Positions 48,401-59,312 of a DNA stretch of 64,000 nucleotides are shown here, one piece after another (the first letter of the stretch is position 1; the number at the start of each line of letters is the position of its first letter). Below the pieces are notes generated by a model. That model saw only the letters and a program-made list of their open reading frames with translations. It was not told where the DNA came from and did no database searches. The position numbers and the translations under genes are program-made. Source of the DNA: Blastomyces gilchristii SLH14081 (Eukaryota; Ascomycota; Eurotiomycetes; Onygenales; Ajellomycetaceae); assembly GCF_000003855.2 (NCBI RefSeq), contig NW_003101673.1:444734-508733 (forward strand), in the 5' to 3' direction.

Positions 48401-50225
48401 ATAACCTGATTATAATATTGTTGATGCAGAGAAGAATTCTATAAAAGAATCTCTATCATTACTGCAGAAGAAGCTGACTGCAGAGAATTGAAGTTCTCTG
48501 AAGCTCAGAAACAGTGCTGATAAGACAGCTGTATGACTCAGAATAGAAGGTGAAAGAAAACTCAGATCTCTGTAGAGAACTAACACTGAAGATCATGAGC
48601 TTCTTATATTATATCTTACTATTATTGAATTGATAAAGAATGAAATAATCTACAATCTTTCAATCTGACTACTTTTGAAATTTATTAATGAGTTATAGAA
48701 GAGAGATATCTCTACTACAGCTTGAATTCAGAAGTTGAAGAAGAAAGAATTCAGTTTAAACTTGAAAGAGACAGACTCTGAGTGAGACAGTACTGTTAAG
48801 AAATCAAGTCACTGATAACTAGATGAATGTGAACTTCTACTGCTGAATAATTCAGTCTTTATCTCTTGTAGTAGAGTGATATGTCAGAAGTTATTAAGAA
48901 TTCATTATAATAATTCTCATATGAGACACTTCAGATTAGAGAAGACTGAGAAGCTTCTAAAATATAAATATATTTAAGACAAGCTTCAGACAGATGTTAA
49001 AGAGTATATTAAGACTTATAATATCTATCAAAGAATAAAGATTCTGTGATATAAGTAATACAGTGAGTTGATATCACTGCCTGTCTTAAAGAGCTTATGA
49101 CAGAATCTATTAATGAATTTTATAGTTGATCTGCTGAAGTTGATAAGAGTCAAAGAATATGACTCAATTTTGATCATTATCAACTGTTTTATAAAGATGA
49201 TAAAAAATATTTCTACTTATAAAAAGATTAAAGACTCTGAATTAACTGACCTGTTTTTAGATATCATTATTCATGATCACAGTGCTCTGAAATTGTTAAT
49301 AACAGATTAAGAATTTATCTTTATCAGCAAGTACTAATCAGTCTTTTACTATTATCTTATAATAAGATATCTTCTCAGTACTGCATTTCAACTACAGACA
49401 GATGATCAGACTGAACATCAGCATCAGATATTAGAACAGTATCTTTAAGTGTTCTATTTATATTATCAGAATGATTGACTTAAATATCTTCTAATCACTG
49501 AATTTATATATAACAATGTAAAGAATGTAATCTTAAAGATATCTTCTTTCTATATTTATTATGAATATAATTCTTCATTACTCAGTGACATTGCAGATAA
49601 CACTTTAAAGAGAGGAATAGACAGTTAGAATATTGAACAGATACAGAGAATAGAGTATTTCTCAGTATCAGAAGTAAAAGTGAGATTGAAACTTTTGAAT
49701 AAAATTCATGAGAAGATAGTGAAAAGTATTCATTATATTTAGAAGTAATAGATAAAATACTATAATTAAAAACATCTTTCAATGAAGTTCTTGATAGAGA
49801 ATCAAGTGCTACTTTCAGTAAAGAATATCAAGATAATGAGGCTGTATAAGAAGCTCAATAAGTAGTGACTAGAATCTTTCTCAGTAACAAGAGTAATGAA
49901 TAAGCAGATATATAAGTTGAAATTATTCTCAGAATTGAAATCAATTCATTCTGTTTTTCATATTTTCTATTTAAAATTCTATAAGTAACACTCTGAGGCA
50001 GAGCTGTCTCAGCTGAATAATATTGAGATTAAGAGTAATACTGAATATCTTATAAAGAAAATATTGAATAAGTGAATATATTACAGTAAGCTTCAATATT
50101 CTATTAAATAAGAAGATTATTCATTATCAGAGAATTTATAAGAACTACTTAAGTATTTGAAAAATGCTGAGAAAGAGATTGTAAACTATGAGATGACTAG
50201 TAGAGACTGCTCTATTATATGCTAG
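45411..50225 (+). pseudogene. Z2 gag-pol polyprotein
   Basis: Gag to about 46385: capsid-like part, then a zinc knuckle near 46230-46275 reading YFNCEADNHYTSDC (first Cys changed to Tyr). Protease: LFNSEIDINFI near 46457-46489, where the catalytic DSG has become NSE. RT: about 46980-47690, CIDYRDLNKM, and YLNN for YLDD at 47491-47502. RNase H: about 47750-48350 (open 47820-48020). Integrase: open 49113-49310, MNFIVDLLK with the first Asp lost. Chromodomain: about 50043-50215, ILNK...KLQY...EDYSLSEN. Gag and protease seem to share one frame. Exact start unknown. Confidence 0.87.
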
Positions 50226-52015
50226 AGATATTAAGTAAGAAATGCTGCTTAAGACTTCTCATTTTTCTTAAAGAGTTTTTTAGAGATAATCTTACAGTAA
50301 TGAGTCAGTGTCTTATGAACTCTATAACACTCTTCTTCTATTTTCTCTTGAAGAATTTTTAGAAGTTTAATAAGACTACACAAGTGTAAAATTCCTGAAG
50401 TGATTAGAGAAAAGAAATATTTAAAATCAATAAAAAGATTAATATTATAGATTCACAGACTGCTGCTATTCTAATAAGACTGCAGTTCACTGAAAAAGTA
50501 AAAAGAGAGATCAGACTCTACTCATTAACAATCACATTCTCATTAAACTCATTCTTCACTATTAAAGTCTCTGATACTGATATCTTTGTCTGCTGAGAAG
50601 TTAGCACTGCAGTGCTGCAGAGAAGCATACTATAGAAGAGTATAAGATATACTTGAAGTATTAACTTATTAATTTATAAAGCATTACAGTTATCTGCTTC
50701 AATTGAAGTGAGATTCTCTTCAATCAGTAATTAATCTCTATAATACTTTTAATAACAGTGCTGACTAATCTCTTCTTAAGATCAGTCATTCTGAGGTGTT
50801 TTTTTATCTCAGAGATTCATACTTTCATCTTCTTTTACAGATGAGTAAGAGAGATCTCTTCAGTCTTGATAAAATTTATTAATACTTAGAGCTCTGAGAC
50901 TCTCACTCTGTACTGCTTAAATATCTGAACTTCTTGTCAGAACTGACACAATATCTTCTTATAGAGTAGATAATACTTACAGAGAGATAGAAGTCATTAT
51001 TACAGATATAACAGAAACAATGAGAGTAAGAGAAGAGATAAGTGTATAAAATTCTCTCTTTCTTCAGCTGCTTAGTACAGTGTAGATAAGTGATAATACT
51101 GATCAGAGACTTCACTGAAGTCTCTTTATAAAGAGAAGATAAAGAAACTGCAGGATTCTGCAGACTTAACTCAGCAGTATTCTGAGCAGAGCTTGAATGT
51201 GCTGTGAGAGAGAAACTACAGATTGAGCTTCTTGAAGCTGCTATTTCTGAAATCAAGCTCTCTCTGAGGTTCTCTCTAAATGATCACACAGGGTCATACA
51301 TCACTGTGTTGACTGAGGAAAGAGATGATGTTACAATGACAGTGAGAGAGACAGAGAAAGAACTGAATATGAATAAACTGACTGACAGAAGAAATGACAT
51401 CTCACTGCAAGGTACAGCAACTACTACTATGACTGCAAGAGAAGCAGAAGAAGAAGAAGAAGATGTGATAATAAGAGTAGTACTTTCACAGTCTGTTGAC
51501 ACTGCTGTCTTCATCTTCAACTGAGCTTTCTTGACAGTCACAGAGACTGCAGTCACACTACAAAGACATTTATTACTCACTAGAAAATATCAGAATAAGT
51601 CTCTTATTATCTCTCAAGAATAATGCTCTCATGCACTCACTATTACAGATGAGAGAGAAGGAAGAAAAATGTTTCACAAAGAGAGAGAATCTTTTTGAAA
51701 AATCCTGTTACTACTGTTAACTTTGTCTCTAAAACACATCACTTTTGCAGAGAATTTTATATATAGAATGAAATATAATGAATAATCTGTAAGTCACTTA
51801 TTAACTATATTTTTCACATTTTAAATTAATATATAAGAAACTCACTTATCATATATTTGATTTGAATGAAGATGAGAAAAGAAAGATCTATACAGTCAGC
51901 TGAAAAACTCATCTATTTCTTTATATCATACACAGTACACACACTGTCAATCAGTTGATAACTGTTGCTATATAACAAAGATAATTTCTAATCTAGTAAT
52001 CTTAAGAACATTGAA
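50226..52015 (+). other. Z2 3' tail between pol and LTR
   Basis: 1.8 kb without similarity to standard gypsy domains. It ends in a purine-rich tract next to the 3' LTR. About 51100-51620 carries the conserved extra frame listed separately; elsewhere I see nothing that looks coding. Confidence 0.7.
51130..51620 (+). pseudogene. Z-family extra ORF downstream of pol (unknown function)
   Basis: Open at 51204-51524 (106 codons) and readable through few stops on both sides. The same frame is open in Z4 (57209-57529) and partly in Z1 (40387-40575), with recognisable peptide similarity: EKLQIELL, SEIKLSLRFSLNDHTGS, TDRRNDISLQ, then an acidic AREAEEEEED run and SVDTAVFIFN. Conservation of the frame through heavy mutation in three copies suggests it was once coding. 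No domain is recognised. The opposite strand is also open here (Ser-rich), probably a shadow of the acidic codons. Confidence 0.5.
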
Positions 52016-52017
52016 AC

Positions 52018-52040
52018 TATACTCTTAAAGAGAAGAGTAT
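52018..52040 (+). other. Z2 polypurine tract
   Basis: ttaaagagaagag lies immediately before the 3' LTR start at 52041. Equivalents: ttaaagaagagag at 58141-58153 (Z4) and 58754-58766 (Z1). Confidence 0.7.
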
Positions 52041-52583
52041 TATTATATCTCTGACTATATTAAGACTCTGCTGCAGTTTCACACAGCTTATTGCTTTTAT
52101 ACAGATGATTTCATTTATCTTACAGACTGTTTGAACTGATTTTCAATCACTTTATGACATTATTCAAATATATCATAGAAAGATCTGATTAATGAATATG
52201 AGAACCTCACTTCTATATAAGATCAGCAGATTACTCTTTCTTGATAATAAGATATCACTGAGATATCACTTCAGCTATTCTTACTCATGAAATGAGAGAA
52301 GAGTATTCACTCATTGTCTATATAGAATAGCTAGATACTAGCTTCTCATCTAAGAAGTCAGTAATTCATTTTTCTTCTACTGAAAGATATATAAGAGTTA
52401 CTGCATTTCTTATATAATCTTCTTAGTATACTAAGTATCATATCTGTGATATTCTTGCAATAACTCTGTAGCCTACAAGCTTGCTATTCAAGCAAGATAG
52501 TCAAGCTCACTCATACGGCTTCTCAACAACTACTTCTACATGACGCCGCTGACTAGCCACTGCTTCGGTTCCGCTACATTACA
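52041..52583 (+). repeat. Z2 3' LTR (543 bp)
   Basis: The inner start is fully mutated (tattatatctctgactata, against tatcacgcctctggccgtg in the 5' LTR). The outer end keeps CpG (catacggcttc, catgacgccgctgac, cttcggttccgc). Ends attaca, then TSD agaat. Confidence 0.93.
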
Positions 52584-53453
52584 AGAATACAGACAATGAA
52601 ATGTCTGTGAGAGAAGACTTTTTCATGAAGTCTATAAGACACTGTAAATGAAGATCAGTGATCTTCTTCTTCAAGAAGTTATTACTTATGCAGAGAAGAT
52701 ATGATACTCATAATTAAGAGATATTAGTAATTATCAAATTCTTTAAGATCTGATAACATTATCTTCAGAATAATAAGTACTCAGTGTAAGTTCTCACTGA
52801 TCATACAAATCTGCATTACTTCTTGACAATAAAGTGCTTGACAGAATGTTAAGTTAGATAGATAGAGCTGCTTTTAAAGTATGATTTCTATATCTGATAT
52901 TATTCAGATCAGCTTAATCTCACTGATATACTATTTAAACAGCCTGATTATAATATCATTGATGAAGAGAAGAATTCTATAAAAGAATCTCTATCATTAC
53001 TGCAGAAGAAGCCGGCTGCAGAGAATTGAAGTTCTCTGAAGCTCAGAAACAGTGCTAGTAAGACAGCTGTATAACTCAGTGTAGAAGATGAAAGAAAACC
53101 CAGATCTCTGCAGAGAACTGACACTGAAGATCATGAGTTTTTTATATCATATCTTGCTATTACTGAATTAACAAAGAATAAAACAGTCTACAATCTTTCA
53201 ATCTGACTACTTTTAAAATTCATTGACAAGTTACAGAAAAGAGACATCTCTACTACAGCTTGAATTCAGAAGTTGAAGAAGAAAGAATTCAGTTTGAACT
53301 TGAAAGAGACAGGTTCTGAGTGAGATAATATCACTAAGAAATCAGGTCACTGATAACTAGAAGAATGTGAACTTCTACTGCTAAATGATTCAGTCTTTAT
53401 TCCTTATAACAGAACGGTGCATCAGAAGTTATTAAGAATTCATCATAATAATT

Positions 53454-53461
53454 CTCATATG
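53454..53461. repeat. MITE2 target-site duplication, left
   Basis: ctcatatg; the other copy at 53968-53975 reads ctcatgtg (one transition). Z2 has a single ctcatatg near 48922. Confidence 0.87.
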
Positions 53462-53967
53462 TAGACTGACTGCGAGAACTATGAATTTCACATTTGATTT
53501 CATTTGATCTGGTCTCATACATTTCTTGGCGTGAATCCCGCTGAGACTAGTCATTAAAAAAACATGCAAAGTGACTATATATGAGATCTTAAAATAAAAC
53601 CATGACTTGAAAAAAATGAGAAAGTGGTCTCATTTGATCTCATTTAGTCCCATTCTTGGCATAAAGTTACTATTTTTAGACATTTTAAGGTTTTTTTTAG
53701 ACTATTTTTAATTTTTTAAAAAGTAATGCTTTTTGGTAATGCTCAAATGAGATTTAAAGTCATTTAAAGCAATAAAAATAATTTAAATTGAGAAGTGAAA
53801 ATCATGATCTCATTTGAAAAATGTGACAAGAGTAAACAGTAAGTCTCACTGAGACAGTATGAAACTACTATCTAATGTTAAAATCATGTAATGAGATCAG
53901 TCGAATTGGTAATAAGACTATCAAAAAATCTGATCCTGGTCTCAGACACGGTCACACGGTCAGTCTA
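53462..53967. mobile_element. MITE2: 506-bp non-autonomous DNA transposon
   Basis: Same family and length as MITE1 but in opposite orientation. Ends tagactgactg and cggtcagtcta; 8-bp TSD. CpG is kept at both borders (cttggcgtgaatcccgctgag near 53526-53546, acacggtcacacggtc at 53946-53961), little in the centre. No ORF. Inserted in Z4 upstream of integrase. Confidence 0.9.
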
Positions 53968-55938
53968 CTCATGTGACACACTTCAGGTTAGAGAAGACTG
54001 AGAAGCTTCTAAAATATAAATATATTTAGAACAAGCTCTGAGCAGATGTCAAAGAGTATATTAAGACTTATAATATCTGTCAAAGAATAAAGATTCTGTG
54101 ATATAAGTAATACAGTGAGTTGATATCACTGTCTGTCTCAAAGAGTCTATAATAGAATCTATTAATGAATTTCATAGTTGATCTGCTGAAGTCAATAAGA
54201 GTCAAAGAATATGACTCAATTTTAATCATTATCAACTGTTTCATAAAGATGATAAAATATATTTCTACTTATAAAAAGATTAAAGCCTCTGAATTAACTG
54301 ATCTGTTTTTAGATATCATTATTCATGATCACAGTGCTCTGAAATCAGTGATAATAGATCAAGAATTTCTCTTCATCTGTAAATACTGATCAGCTTTTTA
54401 CTATTATCTTATAATAAGATGTCTTCTCAGTATCACATTTTATCTGCAGACAGATAATCAGACTGAACACTAGAATCAGATATTAGAACAGCATCTTTAA
54501 GTGTTTTATTTATATTATGAGAATGATTGACTCAAACATCTTCTAACTGCTGAATTCATATATAACAATGTAAAGAATACAATCTTAAAAGTATCTTCTT
54601 TCTATACTTATTATGAATATAATTCTTCATTATTCAGTGATGTCACAGATGATATTTCAAAAAGAGAAATAAACAGTCAGAATATCAAACAGATACAGAG
54701 AACAGAGTACTTCTCAGTATCAGAAGTAAAAGTGAGATTGAAACTTTTAAATAAAATTTATGAAAAGGCAGTGAAAAGCATTCACTGTGCTCAGAAGTGA
54801 TAGATAGAATACTATAATTGAAAACATCTTTCAATGAAGTTCTTAATAGAAGATCAAGTACTACTTTCAGCAAAGAATATCAAGATAACAAGACTATGTA
54901 AGAAGCTCAATGAGTGATGACTAGAATCTTTCTCAGTAATAAGAGTAATAAGTAAGCAGATATATAAGTTGAAATTACTCTCAGAATTGAAATTAATTCA
55001 TTCTATTTTTCACATTTTCTATTTAAAGCTCTATAAGCAATGTCTCAAGACAGAGTTATCTTGATCAGATAATATTGAGATTAAGAGTGATACTGAATAT
55101 CTTATAAAGAAAATATTGAACAAGTGAATATATTATAACAAGCTTTACTATCTTATTAAATGAGAAGATTATTCATTATCAGAGAATTTATGAAAACTGC
55201 TTAAGCATTTGAAAAATGCTGAGAAAGAGATTGCAAGCTATGAGATAGCTAGTAGAGACTATCTTATTACACATCAGAGATATTGAGTAAGAAATATCAC
55301 TTAAGACTTCTCATTTTTTCTAAAGAGTTTTTTAGAGATGATTTTACAGTGATAAGCTGATATCTTATAGACTCTGTAACACTCTTCTTCTATTTTCTCT
55401 TAAAGAGTTTTTAGAAGTTTAATAAGACTATACAAGTGTAAAATTCCTGAAGTAATTAGAGAAAAGAAATATTTAAAATCAATACAAAGATTAATATTAT
55501 TAATTCACAGACTGCTGCTATTCTAATAGAGCTACAGTCTGTAGAAAAAGTAAAAAGAGAGAATCTCAAAGCCTACTTATTAATAATTACATTCTTATCA
55601 AACTCATTCTTCACTATTAAAGTCTTCAGTATCAGTATCTTTATCTACTGAGAAGTTAGTACTGCAGCATTGCAGAAGAGCATGAGAGATATATAAAGTA
55701 TTAACTTATTAATTTACAAAGCATCTCAGTCATCTGCTTCAATTAAAGTGAGATTCTCTTTAATCAGTAATTTATCTTCACAGTACTTTTAATAACAGTA
55801 TTAGTTAACTTCTTCTTAAGATCAGTCATTCTGAGATGTTTTTTCATTTCAGAGACTTATACTTTCATCTTCTTCTATAGATAAGTAAGAAAGATCTTCT
55901 CAGTCTTAACAGAATTTATCAACACTTAAAGCTTCAAG

Positions 55939-55949
55939 ACTCTCACTCT
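55939..55949. repeat. TSD of the tRNA-headed LINE-tailed element, left
   Basis: actctcactct, repeated at 57018-57028. Z2 has the single site near 50899 (gactctcactctgtactgc). Confidence 0.88.
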
Positions 55950-57017
55950 TATTATTATTATTCTTCAATTATAGATGTATACAGTCAGAGACTATAACAT
56001 CTATCTGAGAACCTTTAGTTCTCAGGGTTTTTTCTATATCTATAGAGTCAACTATTATACACTTATCAATTTCAGATATGTAAAATCAGAAAATTCCAGC
56101 CTAGAATACAAAAACTGTTTACAAATTGCAGTATTTCAACATCTATTAATACTTTGAAATCATTTGAAAATATCATGACAAAGGAAAAGAGAATATAGTC
56201 TTAAAGATAGACACATTAAATAGATAGATAGAAAAGAACAGAAAGAAACAAGTACAGTAATAAGAGCTACAGAACAAGATCTCTGCAGTTTACATCTTAA
56301 GCTATATACATATTTTAACACTCTATATAACTGACCGCTGCCTCTGTTCTCTTAAGCCTGCTTCAGAGGTTATCATTCCCTCTAAAGAGCCACTGCCCAG
56401 CTAGCTCCTGTAACTAGCTTATTCATAAGTGAGATTCTCACTAAGAATAACATCAGAGCTATTCAATTCTAGTTAAGTCTCTAATCTTCCAGCTGCTAAT
56501 CTTGGCATTTCAGCCTATTAATTGACTGTCACAGTCTTGCTTACACTAACCACCTATTAAGGGTGTCTAGGCCTCGTCTCACCTAGGTCCTTGCTAGGCC
56601 CAGGGTGTCCTAATTGAATAGTTTTTAAATCTCATTCCCCGGAAGTGGGTGCCTAGAGTGGGGGGGATGAGGCCTGGCCAGTTAAGCTTGATAATGATTT
56701 GCTATCCTGCAGGCATTCTAGACCCCAATCACTCTAGTACTGATCTAACTTGAAGCACCCGGGGGGCTGTTAACTCTAAGATCAGTGAGAATTAGCGCCC
56801 GGGAACCCCCAGGATGAACATCTCAAGCTTGATAATGATTTGCTATAGTGCACCCGGGGGCCCCTGGTACTGTTTTATGACTTAACAGTGGAAGCTGTGG
56901 TTAAGATGGCTCTCGCAGGGTTCGAACCTGCCCTCTCTTGGCATTCATTCCCCGGGGGGAAGGCCGCTAATTGGGGCTCCATGGTAGCGTAGTTAACCAT
57001 TACGCCACCGGGCCAAA
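55950..57017 (-). mobile_element. Chimeric retroelement: tRNA-like head, GC-rich body, LINE 3' tail
   Basis: One insertion of about 1068 bp with an 11-bp TSD. On the minus strand it starts with a tRNA-like head (57014-56908), continues with an about 650-bp unmutated body (to about 56262), then about 310 bp matching the 3' end of the LINEs, and ends in (TAA)n. The body has a 22-bp direct repeat (56684-56705 and 56825-56846) and several runs of C or G. There is no ORF of note. It is either a large SINE family that has taken over the LINE 3' end, or a one-off template-switch product between LINE RNA and a Pol III transcript. No second copy is in the window. Confidence 0.8.
56908..57014 (-). ncRNA. 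tRNA-like head of the chimeric element
   Basis: On the minus strand: A-box TGGCGTAATGG (rc of 56997-57007) within a D-arm-like GCGTAATGGTTAACTACGC; B-box GGTTCGAACC (56919-56928) within a perfect T-arm, stem GCAGG/CCTGC around TTCGAAC. The 3' acceptor half GAGAGCCA pairs only partly with GGCCCGG at the 5' end. The middle is longer than in a tRNA (about 60 nt between the arms), so an intron or an added segment is possible. I see no clear anticodon arm. Likely a tRNA-derived Pol III promoter rather than a working tRNA. Confidence 0.6.
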
Positions 57018-57028
57018 ACTCTCACTCT
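57018..57028. repeat. TSD of the tRNA-headed LINE-tailed element, right
   Basis: actctcactct, identical to 55939-55949; Z4 tail resumes with atactgcttgag. Confidence 0.88.
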
Positions 57029-57208
57029 ATACTGCTTGAGTATCTGAGCTTCTTGTCAGAACTGACACAATGTCTTCTTATAGAATAGATAATACTCACA
57101 GAGAGATAGAAGTTATTATTACAGATATAATAGAAATAATAGAAGTAAGAGAAGAGATAGATATATATAATTTTCTCTTTCTTCAGCTGCTTAGTGCAGT
57201 GTAGATAA

Positions 57209-57700
57209 GTGATAATATTAGTCAGAGATCATACTGAAGTCTTCTTACAGAGAGAAGATAAAGAAACTGCAGAATTCTGCAGACTCAACTCAGTAGTATC
57301 TCAAGCAGAGCTCAGATATGTCATGAGAGAGAAACTACAGATTGAGCTTCTCAGAGTCACTGTTTCTGAAATCAAGCTCTTCTTAAGATTCTCTTCAAAT
57401 GATCACACAGAGTCATATACTACTATGTTGACTGAAGAGAAAGACAGTGTCACAACAGCAGTGAGAGAGACAGAGAACAGACTGAACACAGATAAGTCAA
57501 CTGACAGAAGAGATAATATCTCACTGTAAGATACAGTAACTATCACTGCAGCTGCAAGAGAAGCAGAAGAATAAGAAGAAGATGTGACAATAAGAGCAGT
57601 GCTCTCACAGTCTGTTAACACTGCTGTCTTCATCTTCAACCAGACTTTCTTAGCAGTCACAGAGATCACAGCCACATTATGAAGACATTTAATCACTAAA
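57209..57700 (+). pseudogene. Z4 copy of the extra ORF downstream of pol
   Basis: Open 57209-57529 and readable after a stop to about 57690. Same peptide order as in Z2: EKLQIELL, a SEIKLFLRFSSNDHTES segment, TDRRDNISL, an acidic run and SVNTAVFIFN. One stop replaces the Gln codon that Z2 keeps after ISL. It is the best evidence that the frame in Z2 is not chance. Confidence 0.5.
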
Positions 57701-58156
57701 GAGTGTCAGAATAAGCCTCTTATTATCTTTCAAGAATGATACTCTCATACACTCACTATTGCAAATTAAGAAAGGGAAGAAAAATGTGTTATGAGAGAGA
57801 AAGATCTTTTAAAAAAATTCTATCACTACTGTTAACTTTGTCTCTAAAATACATCACTTTTGTAGAGAATTTTATATACAGAATGAAATATAATAAGAGA
57901 TCTGCAAGTCACTTATTAACTACATTTTTCACATTTTAAATTAATATATAAGAAACTCACTTATTATACAGTTGATTTGAACAGAGATGAGAATAGAAGA
58001 TTTATACAGTCAGCAGAGAAACTCATCTATTTCTTTGTATTATACACAGCATATATACTATTAAAATTGATTAGTAACTGCTGCTATATAACAAAGATAA
58101 TTTCCAAACTGATAATCTTAAGAGTATTGAGACTATATTCTTAAAGAAGAGAGTAT

Positions 58157-58700
58157 TATCATATTCTCAGCTGTGTTAAAACTCTGTTACAGTTTCATAC
58201 AGCTTATCACTTTCTTATGAATGATTTTATTCATTTTGTAGACTGCTTGAACTGGTTTTCAATCACTCTATAATATTATTCAGATATATTATAGAAAGAT
58301 CTAATTAATAAATATGAGAATATCACTTCTATATAAGATTAGCAGATTACTCTTTCTTGATAGTAAGACACTACTGAGATATCACTTCAGCTATTCTCAC
58401 TCATGAAATGAGAAAAGAGTATCTGCTCATTATCTATATAGAATAGCTAGATACTGACTTCTTATCAAAGAAGTCAGTGATTCATTTTTCTTCTACTGAA
58501 AGATATACAAGAGTTACTGCATTTCTTATACAATCTTCTTAGTATACTAAGTATTATATCTGTGATATTCTCATAATAACTCTGTAGTCTACAAGCTCAC
58601 TATTCAAGTAAGATAGTCAAGCTCACTTATACAGCTTCTTAAACAACTACTTCTACATGACACTGCTGACTAGTCACTGCTTCGGTTCCGCCACATTACA
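58157..58700 (+). repeat. Z4 3' LTR (544 bp)
   Basis: The inner start is tatcatattctcagctgtg, the fully mutated form of the outer-edge sequence tgtcacgcccccggccgtg at 41062. The outer end keeps ttcggttccgcc. Followed by TSD acaac. Confidence 0.92.
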
Positions 58701-58705
58701 ACAAC

Positions 58706-59312
58706 AAAGAGAATTTCTAATCTAGTAATCTTAAGAGCATAGAGACTATACTTTTAAAGAAGAGAGTATTATTACATCTCTAACTACACTGAGATCTTAT
58801 TACAGTTTTATATAACTCATTACTTTCATACAGATAATTTCATTTATTTCATAGATTATTCAAATCAGTTTTCAACCACTCTATGACATTATTCAAATAT
58901 AATATAGAAAGATCTGATTGATGAATATAAGAATTCTACTTCTATATAAGATTAGCAGATTACTCTTTTATAATAGTGAGATATCACTGAGGTATCACTC
59001 TGACTATTCTCACTCATGAAATAAGAGAAGAGTATCTGCTCATTATCTATATAGAATAGCTAGATACTAGGTCTTAATTAAAGAGATCAGTGATTCATTT
59101 TCTCTAACTAGAATATATACAAGAGTTACTGCATTTCTCATACAATCTTCTTAGTATACTAAGTACTATATCAGTGATATTCTTATAATAACTCTGTAGC
59201 TCATGAGCTTGCTATTCAAGCAAGATAGTCAAGCTCACTCATACAGCTTCTCAAATAACTATCTCTATGTGACGCCGCTGACTAGTCACTGCTTCAGTTC
59301 CGCCACGTTACA
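58706..59312 (+). mobile_element. Z1, last segment: end of tail and 3' LTR
   Basis: Z1 resumes after Z4 with aaagagaatttctaatc, then a polypurine tract (58754-58766) and a 543-bp LTR (58770-59312). The LTR's outer end keeps CpG (tgacgccgctgac, ccgccacg). The Z4 3' LTR followed directly by the Z1 3' LTR looks like a tandem LTR pair, but the 70 bp of internal sequence and the TSD show they are from two nested copies. Confidence 0.9.

Larger units (their letters stand above)
44756..52583 (+). mobile_element. Z2: complete, uninterrupted chromovirus (reference copy)
   Basis: 7828 bp, + strand, LTRs both 543 bp, TSD agaat. Order: LTR, leader, gag, protease, RT, RNase H, integrase, chromodomain, 1.8-kb tail with an extra frame, polypurine tract, LTR. 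This order with integrase after RNase H makes it Ty3/gypsy; the chromodomain makes it a chromovirus. It is inserted in RNase H of Z4, its own family. No nested element was found in it, so it gives the ground state for reading Z1, Z3 and Z4. Confidence 0.95.
41707..55300 (+). pseudogene. Z4 gag-pol, interrupted by SINE1, Z2 and MITE2
   Basis: Gag runs from about 41707 (same LSLQPLHIYIH segment) to 42700. Protease (about 42780) and RT follow with YLNN near 44197-44208, then RNase H (open 44525-44725). After Z2 come the linker and integrase (open 54165-54389, MNFIVDLLKSIRV, first catalytic Asp lost), and a chromodomain near 55100-55260. SINE1 sits between the KDN and YIN parts of RT; Z2 interrupts RNase H; MITE2 lies upstream of integrase. 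The frame is otherwise collinear with Z2. Confidence 0.83.
41062..58700 (+). mobile_element. Z4: complete chromovirus with nested insertions
   Basis: TG...CA LTRs of 545 and 544 bp, TSD acaac, + strand, inserted in the 3' tail of Z1 (same family, same orientation). It contains SINE1, Z2, MITE2 and the tRNA-headed LINE-tailed element. Without them it is 7816 bp, against 7828 for Z2. The outer LTR edges keep CpG (cacgcccccggccgtg at the left end; ttcggttccgcc at the right end). All coding regions are degraded. Confidence 0.93.

Noticed and set aside
51284..51580. 98-codon Ser/Val-rich minus-strand frame, also at 40365-40625 and 57403-57696
   Set aside because: It mirrors the acidic, Arg/Thr-rich sense frame of the Z extra ORF; the sense strand matches the element's orientation and is the better candidate.
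58157..59312. Tandem LTRs with about 70 bp between them, suggesting a solo-LTR or recombination product
   Set aside because: The acaac TSD and the polypurine tract show these are the 3' LTRs of two nested copies, Z4 and Z1.
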